DNA from: Polynucleobacter antarcticus
Lineage (GTDB): Bacteria; Pseudomonadota; Gammaproteobacteria; Burkholderiales; Burkholderiaceae
Assembly (NCBI RefSeq): GCF_013307245.1
Contig: NZ_CP028941.1
Coordinates: 744,001 to 808,000, forward strand
Direction: 5' to 3'
DNA length: 64,000 nucleotides
Shown here in pieces: positions 33,178-42,297 of the stretch. The translations under genes were made by a program, and so were the position numbers. Each line of letters starts with the position of its first letter. Position 1 is the first letter of the stretch. The notes below the pieces were generated by a model, which saw only the letters and a program-made list of their open reading frames with translations, ran no database searches and was not told the DNA's origin.

Positions 33178-34106
33178 GCAATCAATCCAATCCCAATTAT
33201 TTTCGTTTAGGCGCTTTTGTACTTGCTGCCATTGGCATACTCATCGCAGTAATCTTGATTTTTGGATCGGGGCAGCTTTTTAAAAAGTCTTTTATGGTGG
33301 AGACCTATGTTAATCAATCCATCACTGGGCTGGACACTGGTGCAGCCGTTCGCTTTAGAGGAGTAAAGATTGGTCAGGTCACTTATATTGGACTATCTGG
33401 AGCACTTTATGAAGATAAGATCCCCTTTGGAGAGCGACGACAGTATGTAGTGGTGCGTATGCAAATTCTTGGTGAAAAGCTTAGCGAAGAAAAAATTAAA
33501 CAATTCGCTAGAAATAATTTAAAAGCAACTATTAAATCCATGGGGATTACTGGTGTAAATTATGTAGAGTTTGATTTTGATTCTCGCTCTACCGATTACG
33601 CAGCCCTACCTTTTAGTTGGACTCCGGAATATCCTGTTATCCCCTCTTTACCGAATAAGGCTGATCAAATTATTTTAGGTATTCAAAAGATGATTGATGC
33701 GGTCAATCATCTGGATATTGAGGGAACCCAGAAAAAATTTGATTCCTTGATTACCAATCTGAATGTGATGATGGCGGGAGACGCTAAGGATAATGGGGGT
33801 TTGATTTATTCCGTAAGAGATCTCAATGTCTTGTTGGCGCGCATTACTAAGGTAACTGATAAGGATGAGCTCAATATACTCATGCGTGAACTTGTAGGGA
33901 CGATGGTTGCCTTGCGTCAAACAGTGACTAGCATTCAAGGTGATACTAGTTTGACAATAGATAATCTCAAGCAAACCAGTGAACAATTAAATGAATTTAC
34001 TCGGATTGCAAGTCAATCGCCTTCGAGTCTCATTTGGAGTGCGCCACCGCCCAAGATCGTGCTTCCTTTAAATGGTACTCAAGAACAGTCTGGAGTGCAG
34101 AAATGA
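33174..34106 (+). CDS. MlaD/MCE-domain lipid transport protein
   Basis: The 310-residue protein has one N-terminal membrane helix (FVLAAIGILIAVILIFGSG, residues 15-33) and a single MCE domain at about 40-120 (SITGLDTGAAVRFRGVKIGQV), with a long helical C-terminal part. MCE proteins form hexameric rings that carry phospholipids across the periplasm. It is longer than E. coli MlaD (183 residues) and closer to PqiB/YebT-like single-MCE members with a helical tail. Confidence 0.88.
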   Translation: MSNQSNPNYFRLGAFVLAAIGILIAVILIFGSGQLFKKSFMVETYVNQSITGLDTGAAVRFRGVKIGQVTYIGLSGALYEDKIPFGERRQYVVVRMQILGEKLSEEKIKQFARNNLKATIKSMGITGVNYVEFDFDSRSTDYAALPFSWTPEYPVIPSLPNKADQIILGIQKMIDAVNHLDIEGTQKKFDSLITNLNVMMAGDAKDNGGLIYSVRDLNVLLARITKVTDKDELNILMRELVGTMVALRQTVTSIQGDTSLTIDNLKQTSEQLNEFTRIASQSPSSLIWSAPPPKIVLPLNGTQEQSGVQK

Positions 34107-34729
34107 AGAAATACATCCTGACCTTTTTAGCGCTCTTAGTGCTAAATTCATGCTCTTTACCCACTCGTGCTCCTGTGACTCCAGCGACTTGGCTATTGGC
34201 TCCAGTCCGAACTGGAGAAGTGAATAAGCCCCGCACGGAGTATTGGCTCAAAATTAGTACTGTGACGGTAGCACCTCCATTTGATGGCAAGTCCCTTGTA
34301 TATCGTCTGGCAGATCAGCGTTACGAGAAAGATTTTTATAACGTTTACAGTACGATTCCTGCAGAAATGATTGCCAATGCTGAGCGTCAGTGGATTAATC
34401 AGGCAAATATCTTTTCAGCAGCGGTAGGACAGGGAAATACTTTCTTTCCTTTTTACACGCTGCAGGCAACAGTTAATGAGTTGTATGGAGATTATCGAGT
34501 TAAGCCAGAGGCAGTAGTGAGTATGGAGTTTTTACTTAGCGCCGAGAATGCGGGAAGAGGCAATCCCTTAATTGGAGTGAATCGCTTCTCAAAGCGGATC
34601 GCGCTCAAAGACAATACCCCAGAGGCACTCGTTTTAGGGCAACAACAGGCTCTCGCTGAAATTTTAAAAGAGTATGAAATCAAGCTCTTTCAATATGCTG
34701 GTAATTTACCAAAGCCCTTAGGGCGCTAA
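34103..34729 (+). CDS. ABC-type auxiliary lipoprotein (PqiC-like)
   Basis: From the ATG at 34103, overlapping the mce stop, the product has a lipoprotein signal MKKYILTFLALLVLNSC with lipobox LNSC, so it is lipid-anchored. The rest matches the PqiC/YmbA-type auxiliary family (YWLKISTVTVAPPFDGKSLVYRL, IPAEMIANAERQWI). It probably sits at the outer membrane as the receiving partner of the MCE complex, replacing MlaC/MlaA. An earlier start inside the mce gene is unlikely. Confidence 0.82.
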   Translation: MKKYILTFLALLVLNSCSLPTRAPVTPATWLLAPVRTGEVNKPRTEYWLKISTVTVAPPFDGKSLVYRLADQRYEKDFYNVYSTIPAEMIANAERQWINQANIFSAAVGQGNTFFPFYTLQATVNELYGDYRVKPEAVVSMEFLLSAENAGRGNPLIGVNRFSKRIALKDNTPEALVLGQQQALAEILKEYEIKLFQYAGNLPKPLGR

Positions 34730-34769
34730 TTTTTAAGTAAGTAATATATTTATTTGCGATGGAGAAGAT

Positions 34770-35555
34770 ATGGACTTAGGACTCAAAGGAAAAGTGGCTT
34801 TAGTGATGGCATCGAGCCGTGGTTTAGGTCAGGCAATGGCCGTTTCTTTAGCAAGGGAAGGCGTCAAAGTGGCAGTGACTGGCCGCAATGCTGAGGGTCT
34901 AAAAAAATCCGTGGAGCTCATTGAAGCTGCTGGTGGAAAAGCGCTAGCTTTAACTTGGGATTTATCAGACCCATCAGTCATTGATGCGCTGGTGACTACA
35001 GTAGAAAAAGAATTAGGCCCCATCGACATTTTGATTAACAACACCGGGGGTCCGCCTCCTACTTCAGCGACAGGGCAAGACCCAGCGCTATGGCAAAAAA
35101 GCTTTAATGACATGGTCTTATCCTTAATTAGTATTACTGATCGGGTATTGCCGGGTATGCGTCAGCGTAAATGGGGTCGTATTATTACCAGTACAACTTC
35201 TGGTGCCATTGCACCTATTAAAAATTTAGCGATTTCGAATACCTTGCGCGCTGCATTACTAGCCTGGTCTAAAACCTTATCCACTGAAGTGGCTGCTGAA
35301 GGAATTACCGTCAATGTGATCATGCCGGGCCGGGTAGCAACAGATCGTTTGCGCCAATTAGACGAAGCACGTGCCCAACGTGAAAATACGACCTACGATG
35401 CTGTGGTGCAGTTGAGCTTGAAGCAGATCCCGATGGGTCGTTATGGTGATCCCAAAGAGTATGGTGATGCCGCTGCATTTTTAGCCAGTCAAAATGCTTC
35501 TTTTATTACTGGATCAGTGATCCGGGTTGATGGTGGCCAGGTTCAGGCAGTGTAA
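34770..35555 (+). CDS. Short-chain dehydrogenase/reductase lacking the YxxxK motif
   Basis: The 261-residue protein has the Rossmann motif ASSRGLGQA (14-22), NNTGGP (90-95) and a C-terminal GSVIRVDGG, all usual in SDRs. The catalytic Ser is in STTSG (141-145). The Tyr and Lys of YxxxK are replaced: the place reads I155-SNT-L159. A subgroup of proteobacterial SDRs shares this change, so the enzyme either uses other residues or is not a classical reductase. Annotated relatives are called 3-oxoacyl-ACP reductases. Confidence 0.82.
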   Translation: MDLGLKGKVALVMASSRGLGQAMAVSLAREGVKVAVTGRNAEGLKKSVELIEAAGGKALALTWDLSDPSVIDALVTTVEKELGPIDILINNTGGPPPTSATGQDPALWQKSFNDMVLSLISITDRVLPGMRQRKWGRIITSTTSGAIAPIKNLAISNTLRAALLAWSKTLSTEVAAEGITVNVIMPGRVATDRLRQLDEARAQRENTTYDAVVQLSLKQIPMGRYGDPKEYGDAAAFLASQNASFITGSVIRVDGGQVQAV

Positions 35556-35560
35556 TTAGG

Positions 35561-38038
35561 GTGCCAGTCAATTTCTTGCAAGGCATTCGGCGGGACTTAA
35601 GGTCTAGTGAGTTAGCGTGGCTTTTGGTTGCGCTCACTCTTTCTGTAGCAGCTTTATCGAGTGTGAGCTTTCTAGCGGATCGAATGCAGCGGGCATTTCA
35701 GTTAGATGCCCGTCAACTGCTTGCGGCAGATCTTCTATTAGTAGCTGATCAACCTTTGCCTGAGCGCTTTCTTCAGGAGGCTACTCAACGTCAGTTACAA
35801 GTTGCCCAAACCATTGTTTTTCCCAGCATGGCAACCGTGGGAGGGCAAAGTAAGCTTGCCTCTCTTAAAGTCGTCAGTGCTGCATATCCATTAAGGGGAG
35901 AATTGAAGGTTTCTCCAACACCTTCGACCTCAGGCCCTGCAAAGGGTTCAGTGTGGGTAGATCCTGCCATGCTAGCGACTCTGAATGCCAAAGTGGGTGA
36001 TGAGATGCTCTTAGGGGATCAGCGCTTTTTGATTGGGGGCGTGTTAGAGCGCGAAGTGGATCGCGGTGCTGGCTTTATGAACTTCGCGCCACGCGTGATG
36101 ATGTCACTGGAAGATCTAGCCGCAACGGGTTTAATTGGGTTAGGAAGTCGTGTGACCTACCGATTACTCTTAGCCGGTGAGGATCGATCTATTGCGGCTT
36201 ATCAATCCTGGGCGATGCAGTTTATTCAATCAGAGGGCTTGCGAGGTCTTCGGATCGAGACCTTAGAAAATGCTCAGCCCACAATGCGTAAAACATTAGA
36301 TAGGGCGGAAAAATTCTTATCCTTGGTAGCCTTATTAACCGCCATGGTGGCGGCTGTTGCGATTGCCTTATCAGCACGACGTTATGTATTAAAACAAGCT
36401 GATGTTTGCGCGGTCATGAAATGCCTTGGGGCAAGTCAAGCCACGATACTGCGAAAGCAACTCAACATTTTAGTTAGCTTAAGTTTGATAGCCGCTCTGG
36501 TGGGCTCAATCATTGCCTATGGGGTACAAGAGGTGTTGTTACGTCTCTTGGGTAATCTCGTCTTGGCTGATCTTCCACCGATTTCTGTTTGGCCGGCAGT
36601 GTGGAGCATTCTGTTTTCATCCTTTTTGTTGGTGGGATTCGCTGGCCCCCCTTTATTTAGCTTGGTGACAATCTCACCCATACGCTTAGTTCGCAAAGAG
36701 CTGGGTACAGTTAACATCAAGTCGGTATGGGCTGCACTATTTGCTTTGGTAACTTGCTTGGGATTAATTGCCGTTGCCGCACAAGATTGGAAGCTCAGCT
36801 TTTGGGTGGGATTAAGTTTTGGGCTGGCAGTTACTTTGTTTGCTCTGGTCTCTAGCCTTATTCTGCGTGTATTGAGTAGCTGGTTGTTAAGATCAAAACA
36901 ACAAAGTTTTGCTTTGCGCTTTGCGTTTACCTCTCAAGCGCGCCGTGCAGGATTTGCTGTGATGCAAATTACGGCCTTGGGTATTGCCTTGATGGCCTTG
37001 CTCATTATTTTATTACTGCGTCAAGATCTCTTATCTACCTGGCAGGGAAGTATTCCAGTAGATGCGCCCAATCGCTTCATGATTAATATTCAAGAAGATC
37101 AAAAGTTAGATATTACAAAATCGCTGACTAGTATGGGGGTAGATCAACCACGCTTTAATCCGATGGTACGGGCACGCTTAATTGAGATCAACAGTCGTCC
37201 AATCACCCCAGATAATTACACGGAAGACAATGCACGTCGCTTGGTAGATCGTGAATTTAATCTTTCCTATACCAGTGAATTACCGGATGGTAATCGCATT
37301 ATTTCTGGTAAGTGGATCGAAGGTACTACTCCACAGATTTCATTAGAAGTGGGCATTGCGAAGACCTTGAAATTAAAGCTGGGTGATCTGATGATGTTTG
37401 AGATAGCCGGTGAAAAAATAGTAGCGCCGATTACGTCCTTGCGTAAGCTCGATTGGGGGTCGATGAATGTGAACTTCTTTGTGATCATGCCACCTGCACA
37501 GCTCAGTAACATGCCGCAATCTTGGATTACTTCCTACTATCAAGGCGCCAGTCTAGAGGGGCTAGATTTTCGTCTGGCGCAAACGTATCCTAATCTCACC
37601 ATTGTGGATGTTGCGGGGTCACTCCGTCAGATACAGGATGTCCTCAATCGTCTTTCTTCAGTATTGGGATTGTTATTTACCTTTACGATTGCAGCCGCCA
37701 TTTTGGTATTGGTTGCTGCGATTGCTGCTACACAAGATGAGCGCTTTCGAAGCGCAGCCTTGCTTAAAGCAGTGGGCGCTTCCCGCAGTCTTTTACAAAA
37801 GATCGCCATTACGGAGTTACTGGTAATTGGTGTTCTTGCTGGAGTATTAGCGGGCCTTGCCGCTGGCATAGCCGCTTGGGCTTTGGGTCGATTTGTTCTA
37901 GAGATCGAGTTCAATGCCTTTCTGCAATCTCTTGCCATGGGCATTACTTTTGGGGTGAGTGCTTGTCTGCTAGCTGGCTATCGCTTTCAGAAAAGAATTC
38001 AAACGGCTACTGCTATGGAATGTTTGCGAGAAATTTAG
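35561..38038 (+). CDS. FtsX-like ABC permease (YbbP type)
   Basis: The 825-residue protein has about ten membrane helices in the pattern of double-FtsX permeases: one N-terminal, groups around residues 250-350 and 380-490, and a last group around 700-810, with two large periplasmic domains. ERFRSAALLKAVGASRSLLQK is the FtsX coupling helix. Such proteins pair with a LolD/YbbA-like ATPase in lipoprotein or lipid handling. No such ATPase is in the window near it. The start is GTG, 5 bases after the SDR stop. Confidence 0.85.
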   Translation: MPVNFLQGIRRDLRSSELAWLLVALTLSVAALSSVSFLADRMQRAFQLDARQLLAADLLLVADQPLPERFLQEATQRQLQVAQTIVFPSMATVGGQSKLASLKVVSAAYPLRGELKVSPTPSTSGPAKGSVWVDPAMLATLNAKVGDEMLLGDQRFLIGGVLEREVDRGAGFMNFAPRVMMSLEDLAATGLIGLGSRVTYRLLLAGEDRSIAAYQSWAMQFIQSEGLRGLRIETLENAQPTMRKTLDRAEKFLSLVALLTAMVAAVAIALSARRYVLKQADVCAVMKCLGASQATILRKQLNILVSLSLIAALVGSIIAYGVQEVLLRLLGNLVLADLPPISVWPAVWSILFSSFLLVGFAGPPLFSLVTISPIRLVRKELGTVNIKSVWAALFALVTCLGLIAVAAQDWKLSFWVGLSFGLAVTLFALVSSLILRVLSSWLLRSKQQSFALRFAFTSQARRAGFAVMQITALGIALMALLIILLLRQDLLSTWQGSIPVDAPNRFMINIQEDQKLDITKSLTSMGVDQPRFNPMVRARLIEINSRPITPDNYTEDNARRLVDREFNLSYTSELPDGNRIISGKWIEGTTPQISLEVGIAKTLKLKLGDLMMFEIAGEKIVAPITSLRKLDWGSMNVNFFVIMPPAQLSNMPQSWITSYYQGASLEGLDFRLAQTYPNLTIVDVAGSLRQIQDVLNRLSSVLGLLFTFTIAAAILVLVAAIAATQDERFRSAALLKAVGASRSLLQKIAITELLVIGVLAGVLAGLAAGIAAWALGRFVLEIEFNAFLQSLAMGITFGVSACLLAGYRFQKRIQTATAMECLREI

Positions 38039-38040
38039 TT

Positions 38041-38580
38041 TTATTTCAGGGTAACTAGGTTCTTGGGCAACTCCACTAGGCGACTGCCTGCCCAGCGGTC
38101 TGGTAGGCCTTGACGCAAGAGAGGGGTAACCCGGTTCAAGTAGATCGTGAGAGGCCACAGAAATAAAGCAACGATAAATAGCATGCTGAGGATTTGCCAT
38201 TTTTCAAGGGAAAAAATCCATTGCAACAGTACACAAGGCAAAAGCCACAAAGACCCAAAGACATAACGCAAGATAGCTTGTTTTTTACTGAGGCGGTCAC
38301 CATTTGGCCCGATGATACGAATGCGCCAAGTTTGCATGGCCAATGTTTGACCAGACTTGAGCCAGTACCAAACAAAGTAAAGGCCGAGAACGCCATATAA
38401 ATATAAGAAAGTCAGCCAGCTTGGCAAAGACACTCCAAACAGAACGCCTAGGCCTAAATTAGGCAGTAAAAAAGTCAGGGCAATCACACCCAGTAAAACA
38501 AGCTGTTCATAGAGACTACAAAAAACACGACGCCAAAATTGTGGCGCGGGCAAGATATTAAGTTCAGCAGAAGTTATCAC
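38041..38580 (-). CDS. RDD family membrane protein
   Basis: The 179-residue protein has an RDD domain: residues about 15-150 with FWRRVFCSLYEQLVLLGVIALTF (the first motif usually has R-x-x-D-D; here YEQ is in that place) and GQTLAMQTWRIRI, typical for the family. It has three or four membrane helices. The GTG start lies 6 bases downstream of the end of the extended DUF3106 frame on the same strand. The cellular role of RDD proteins is mostly unknown. Confidence 0.8.
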   Translation of the reverse strand: MITSAELNILPAPQFWRRVFCSLYEQLVLLGVIALTFLLPNLGLGVLFGVSLPSWLTFLYLYGVLGLYFVWYWLKSGQTLAMQTWRIRIIGPNGDRLSKKQAILRYVFGSLWLLPCVLLQWIFSLEKWQILSMLFIVALFLWPLTIYLNRVTPLLRQGLPDRWAGSRLVELPKNLVTLK

Positions 38581-38586
38581 GGTGCA

Positions 38587-39245
38587 TTAATCGCTTGGGC
38601 CAGCATCTGGGTTTAGTGTGCTGGGAGTATTCGGAGCGTTGGGGCTCTCAGCAGAGGGGCTACTAGCTGCTGTTGGAGGCGCAGTGAGGCTCGTTTTTTT
38701 CGGAATAGAATGTTGCTGCAAAGTAGGTGCATTCATTGCAGTGGGTTTTTTTTGCTTGCTTCAGTTTGCGCTAATTTCTTTTTCTGTTCATCACTGAGTT
38801 TTTGATAAGCACTCCAAGCCTCCGATTTTTTCTCGGCAGGAAATTTCAGGCTACTAAGGTAATTTTCGCGTGCGAGGCGTCGATTTTTTTGAGAAAGATT
38901 AGACCAGCTCGTCATGCGCGATTGGAGGCGCTGTTGATCCACCTCACTCATTTTTGGATAAAGATTAGCCACCTGAATCCATTTTTTTCGACTATCTGGG
39001 AGCATATAGTCCCAATCTTCTTCCAGAGGGGCTAAGATTTTTTGTTGCGCAGGCCTTAAGCCCTCCCAAGTCCCATCGGGTTTTTTCTCAGGGATACCAG
39101 TCGTTTTTCCGTGAGCGCCTCCTGGGGTTTGAGCAAATATCCCTGGGCTTGCTATCAAGCCAATTCCGCCCAGCGTGAGCGTGACAATCAACATCATTTT
39201 GTTGATAGCAAAAGCGACGCGGTAGAGTCTGAATGTTTTTAGCAT
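38587..39245 (-). CDS. DUF3106 protein, with a C-terminal extension in another frame after an A8 run
   Basis: From 39245 the product has a signal peptide (hydrophobic residues 17-36, cleavage near IFA-QT) and a DUF3106 domain at about 60-160 (GLRPAQQKILAPLEEDWDYM, RRLARENYLSSLKF). The direct frame stops at TGA 38733-38735, giving 170 residues. At an A8 run (T38746-38753 on the + strand) one more A would continue as KKPTAMNAPTLQQHSIPKK and a Pro/Ser/Ala-rich tail, to TAA at 38587, 6 bases before the RDD start. I give the full span; the extension is conditional on slippage or a reading error. Confidence 0.7.
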
Positions 39246-39294
39246 GTGCTACAAAAGCTCGATATTCTGGATATTGGCCTACAGGAAAACCGAT

Positions 39295-39753
39295 TTATTT
39301 CGGCGAATCTAGACTCACTTTATCTGAATCTGCCGGGAGGCCATTTTTCAGAAATCCTAGAAATCCATTATCCGCATAGGCATCGGGTGGAACATCATCC
39401 GTTAACAGCGCAATATCTAGCTCAGCAATGTCATTAATACGGGAGTCTTGTTGCCATTGGGCGATGCCCACTAAGCCCATCACCAGAACTATCAATGGCG
39501 CCATCCAGCCAGTACTGTTCCAAAAGGCACGGGATCCTGAGGACCAATTTCCAGCGGTACCCGCTAAGGCAAATTGCGTGATGGCTACTTTTTCTGGCTT
39601 TTTGACGGCAAGGGCCTTAATGCGAGCAGCGTATAGGCGATCTTTAATATCTGCAGGCAGGGATTGAGATCCGTGGCGGAGCAGGGCAGCAGTAGCTCGA
39701 CCAAACTGGTCGACTTCTGTTGAGTCTAGAAGATCTTGCTTAGCAATGTTCAC
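39295..39753 (-). CDS. DUF3619 family membrane protein
   Basis: The 152-residue protein has an N-terminal soluble part (EVDQFGRATAALLRHGSQSLP), one membrane helix (about 85-103, WMAPLIVLVMGLVGIAQWW-like), and an acidic C-terminal part ending in ALLTDDVPPDAYADNGF. This is the DUF3619 pattern. Its start overlaps the sigma factor stop (ATGA). In this order it is the likely anti-sigma-like membrane partner of the ECF sigma factor, but that is inferred from position. Confidence 0.82.
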   Translation of the reverse strand: MNIAKQDLLDSTEVDQFGRATAALLRHGSQSLPADIKDRLYAARIKALAVKKPEKVAITQFALAGTAGNWSSGSRAFWNSTGWMAPLIVLVMGLVGIAQWQQDSRINDIAELDIALLTDDVPPDAYADNGFLGFLKNGLPADSDKVSLDSPK

Positions 39754-40319
39754 AGCGTAATTCCTTTTAATTTCAATGCTTTAGCTAGAGCCTGGGTGGC
39801 TCTTGAGCAGTGGGTTTTGACACTACCTTCGCTACAACGCATCGCTTGGGCAGTTTCAGTAATACTCAGCTCATCCCAGTAACGCATCAGGAAGGCTTCT
39901 CGTTGACGGGCAGGCAATTTTGATATTTCTGTCTCCAGGGCCTGTAAAAGCTGAGTCCGTTCTAATTTATATGCCCCATCTTGGTGAATTTCACTGTCAT
40001 CAGGGGCCGCAAGGGACTCCAGAGGGTCAAAATCATCACTTTCATCAGATCTCTTGCCCATATTGGAGAAAAGCGTCACCCAGGTATTGCGGACCTTTTG
40101 CCGCCTAAACCAGTCATGAATGCGGTTTTGCAAGATTCTGGTGAAAACTAAAGGGAGCTCGGCTGCTGGGCGGTCTCCATACTTTTCGGCCAGCTTAATC
40201 ATGGCATCCTGAACAATATCTAACGCAGCATCGTCATCTCGCACAGCGTAAACCGCTTGTTTAAAAGCACGCTGCTCAACATTACTGAGAAAGTCAGAAA
40301 GTTCTTGGGGTGAAGCCAT
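39750..40319 (-). CDS. ECF-type RNA polymerase sigma factor
   Basis: The 189-residue protein has sigma region 2 (residues 15-80: AVRDDDAALDIVQDAMIKLAEKY and RILQNRIHDWFRRQ) and region 4 (135-185: LPARQREAFLMRYWDELSITETAQAM), with no region 3, so it is an ECF sigma factor. It heads the operon with DUF3619, DUF3106 and RDD genes, an order conserved in Burkholderiales, so these are probably its regulators or targets. Confidence 0.9.
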   Translation of the reverse strand: MASPQELSDFLSNVEQRAFKQAVYAVRDDDAALDIVQDAMIKLAEKYGDRPAAELPLVFTRILQNRIHDWFRRQKVRNTWVTLFSNMGKRSDESDDFDPLESLAAPDDSEIHQDGAYKLERTQLLQALETEISKLPARQREAFLMRYWDELSITETAQAMRCSEGSVKTHCSRATQALAKALKLKGITL

Positions 40320-40348
40320 TCAGTAGATTAGACCTGAATCAGAGGGAA

Positions 40349-40376
40349 TTGGCTCATTTTAAGGGATTACTATAGA
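40349..40376 (+). promoter_or_regulatory. Promoter of the ilv operon
   Basis: TTGGCT (40349-40354) and TATAGA (40371-40376) are separated by 16 bases. The mRNA leader to the ilvI start would be about 130 bases. It contains a weak hairpin (40389-40428) but no T-run and no clear leader peptide. Confidence 0.5.
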
Positions 40377-40512
40377 ATATAGGGCTTACTACCAAGATCG
40401 TCATTTACGAAGTGACTTTTGTCGGTAGCAGCGCCGTTCGAACTCAGGCCACAAGCAGGAGACAGAACAGACCAATCAATTTTTTGCCGAAAATTGCAAA
40501 GGACGAAAGAAA

Positions 40513-42297
40513 ATGAATACTAGCAGCGCAGAATTTTTAGCTTCTACAGCTAACAAAGACAAAACAAACCCTAATATCGTAGCAGCCCCAGAAATCATTG
40601 GCGCCGAGATGCTTGTGCGTGCATTGCATGCAGAAGGTGTGGAATTCGTGTGGGGATATCCCGGCGGCTCTGTGCTCTTCATCTACGATGAAATTTTTAA
40701 ACAAGATAAGTTTGAGCACATCTTGGTGCGCCATGAGCAGGCAGCTGTCCATGCAGCTGACGGTTACGCGCGCGCCACGGGCAAGGTTGGTGTAGCACTG
40801 GTGACCTCTGGTCCCGGAGTTACCAATGCCGTAACAGGTATTGCTACTGCCTACACAGATTCGATCCCGATGGTGATCATCAGTGGCAACGTGCCGACCT
40901 ATGCGATTGGTGAGGATGCCTTTCAAGAGGCCGATACCGTGGGTATCACCCGCCCAATCGTGAAACATAACTTCTTAGTCAAGGATGTCAGAGATCTTCC
41001 ACTGGTATTGAAGAAGGCCTTTCATATTGCACAGACGGGTCGTCCTGGCCCTGTGCTGATTGATATCCCGAAGGATGTATCTGCCGCTAAAGCACCTTTT
41101 GTCTATCCAGAAACCTTAGAGATGCGCTCCTATAACCCTGTTGTTAAGGGTCATAGTGGGCAAATTCGTAAAGCGATTTCTTTACTGCAAGAAGCAGAGC
41201 GCCCCTTTATCTATACCGGTGGTGGTGTGATTTTGGCTGACGCAGCTCCAGAGCTGAAAGAGTTTGCAGATTTACTGGGTTATCCCGTCACCAACACCTT
41301 GATGGGCTTGGGCGGTTTTCCTGGTACGAGCCCCCAATTTGTGGGCATGTTAGGGATGCATGGTACTTACGAAGCCAATATGGCTATGCAGCACAGTGAT
41401 GTGTTGATTGCCATTGGTGCACGATTTGATGATCGCGTAATCGGTAACCCATCGCATTTTGCAGGCAACCCTCGCAAGATCATCCATATCGATATCGATC
41501 CATCAGTTATCTCTAAGCGCGTGAAGGTCGATGTACCGATCGTGGGCAATCTTAAAGAAGTATTGCAAGAAATGACTGCCCTGCTTAAAGCAGCAGGCCC
41601 TCGCCAAAATGATGCCAAAGTAGCCGCATGGTGGGCGCAAATTAATGAGTGGCGTAAAAAAGATTGCTTGAAATATGATGAAGCTTCCCAAATTGTGAAG
41701 CCGCAGTATGTGGTTCAAAAGCTGTGGGAGTTGACAGGTGGTGACGCATTTATTACTTCAGACGTTGGACAGCACCAGATGTGGGCTGCACAGTTCTATA
41801 AGTTTGATAAGCCTCGCCGTTGGATTAATTCAGGTGGTCTGGGTACTATGGGCGTAGGTTTGCCTTACGCTATGGGCATCAAGAAAGCATTTCCGGATCA
41901 AGATGTCTTTGCGATTACTGGTGAAGGCTCGATTCAGATGTGTATCCAAGAATTGTCCACCTGTAAGCAATACAACACGCCAGTGAAAATTGTGTCACTG
42001 AACAATCGCTATCTCGGTATGGTACGTCAATGGCAGGAGCTCACTTATAACAAGCGTTACTCCAGCTCTTACATGGATTCATTGCCAGACTTTGTAAAAT
42101 TAGCGGAAGCTTTTGGACACGTTGGAATGCGCATTGAGAAAAAGTCTGATGTTGAGGGCGCCCTCAAGGAAGCGATTCGCTTAAAAGATCGTACGGTGTT
42201 TATGGATTTCCAGACAGACCCAGAAGAAAACGTTTGGCCAATGGTGCAAGCAGGTAAGGGTATTACAGACATGCTATTGGGTAGCGAGGAACTTTGA
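40513..42297 (+). CDS. ilvI: Acetolactate synthase large subunit
   Basis: The 594-residue protein has the three thiamine-diphosphate enzyme domains. E75 in RHEQAAVHAADGYAR is the catalytic Glu, and ITGEGSIQMCIQEL (around 463) with SLNNRYLG binds ThDP-Mg. It condenses pyruvate to acetolactate, or pyruvate and 2-oxobutyrate to acetohydroxybutyrate, the first step of valine/isoleucine synthesis. GGACGAAAGAAA precedes the ATG. The stop overlaps the ilvH start. Confidence 0.97.
   Translation: MNTSSAEFLASTANKDKTNPNIVAAPEIIGAEMLVRALHAEGVEFVWGYPGGSVLFIYDEIFKQDKFEHILVRHEQAAVHAADGYARATGKVGVALVTSGPGVTNAVTGIATAYTDSIPMVIISGNVPTYAIGEDAFQEADTVGITRPIVKHNFLVKDVRDLPLVLKKAFHIAQTGRPGPVLIDIPKDVSAAKAPFVYPETLEMRSYNPVVKGHSGQIRKAISLLQEAERPFIYTGGGVILADAAPELKEFADLLGYPVTNTLMGLGGFPGTSPQFVGMLGMHGTYEANMAMQHSDVLIAIGARFDDRVIGNPSHFAGNPRKIIHIDIDPSVISKRVKVDVPIVGNLKEVLQEMTALLKAAGPRQNDAKVAAWWAQINEWRKKDCLKYDEASQIVKPQYVVQKLWELTGGDAFITSDVGQHQMWAAQFYKFDKPRRWINSGGLGTMGVGLPYAMGIKKAFPDQDVFAITGEGSIQMCIQELSTCKQYNTPVKIVSLNNRYLGMVRQWQELTYNKRYSSSYMDSLPDFVKLAEAFGHVGMRIEKKSDVEGALKEAIRLKDRTVFMDFQTDPEENVWPMVQAGKGITDMLLGSEEL

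Noticed and set aside
40389..40428. Hairpin in the ilvI leader (CTACC/GGTAG with inner GTCA/TGAC) as an attenuator
   Set aside because: No T-run follows, and no leader peptide rich in Ile, Val or Leu is found between the promoter and ilvI.
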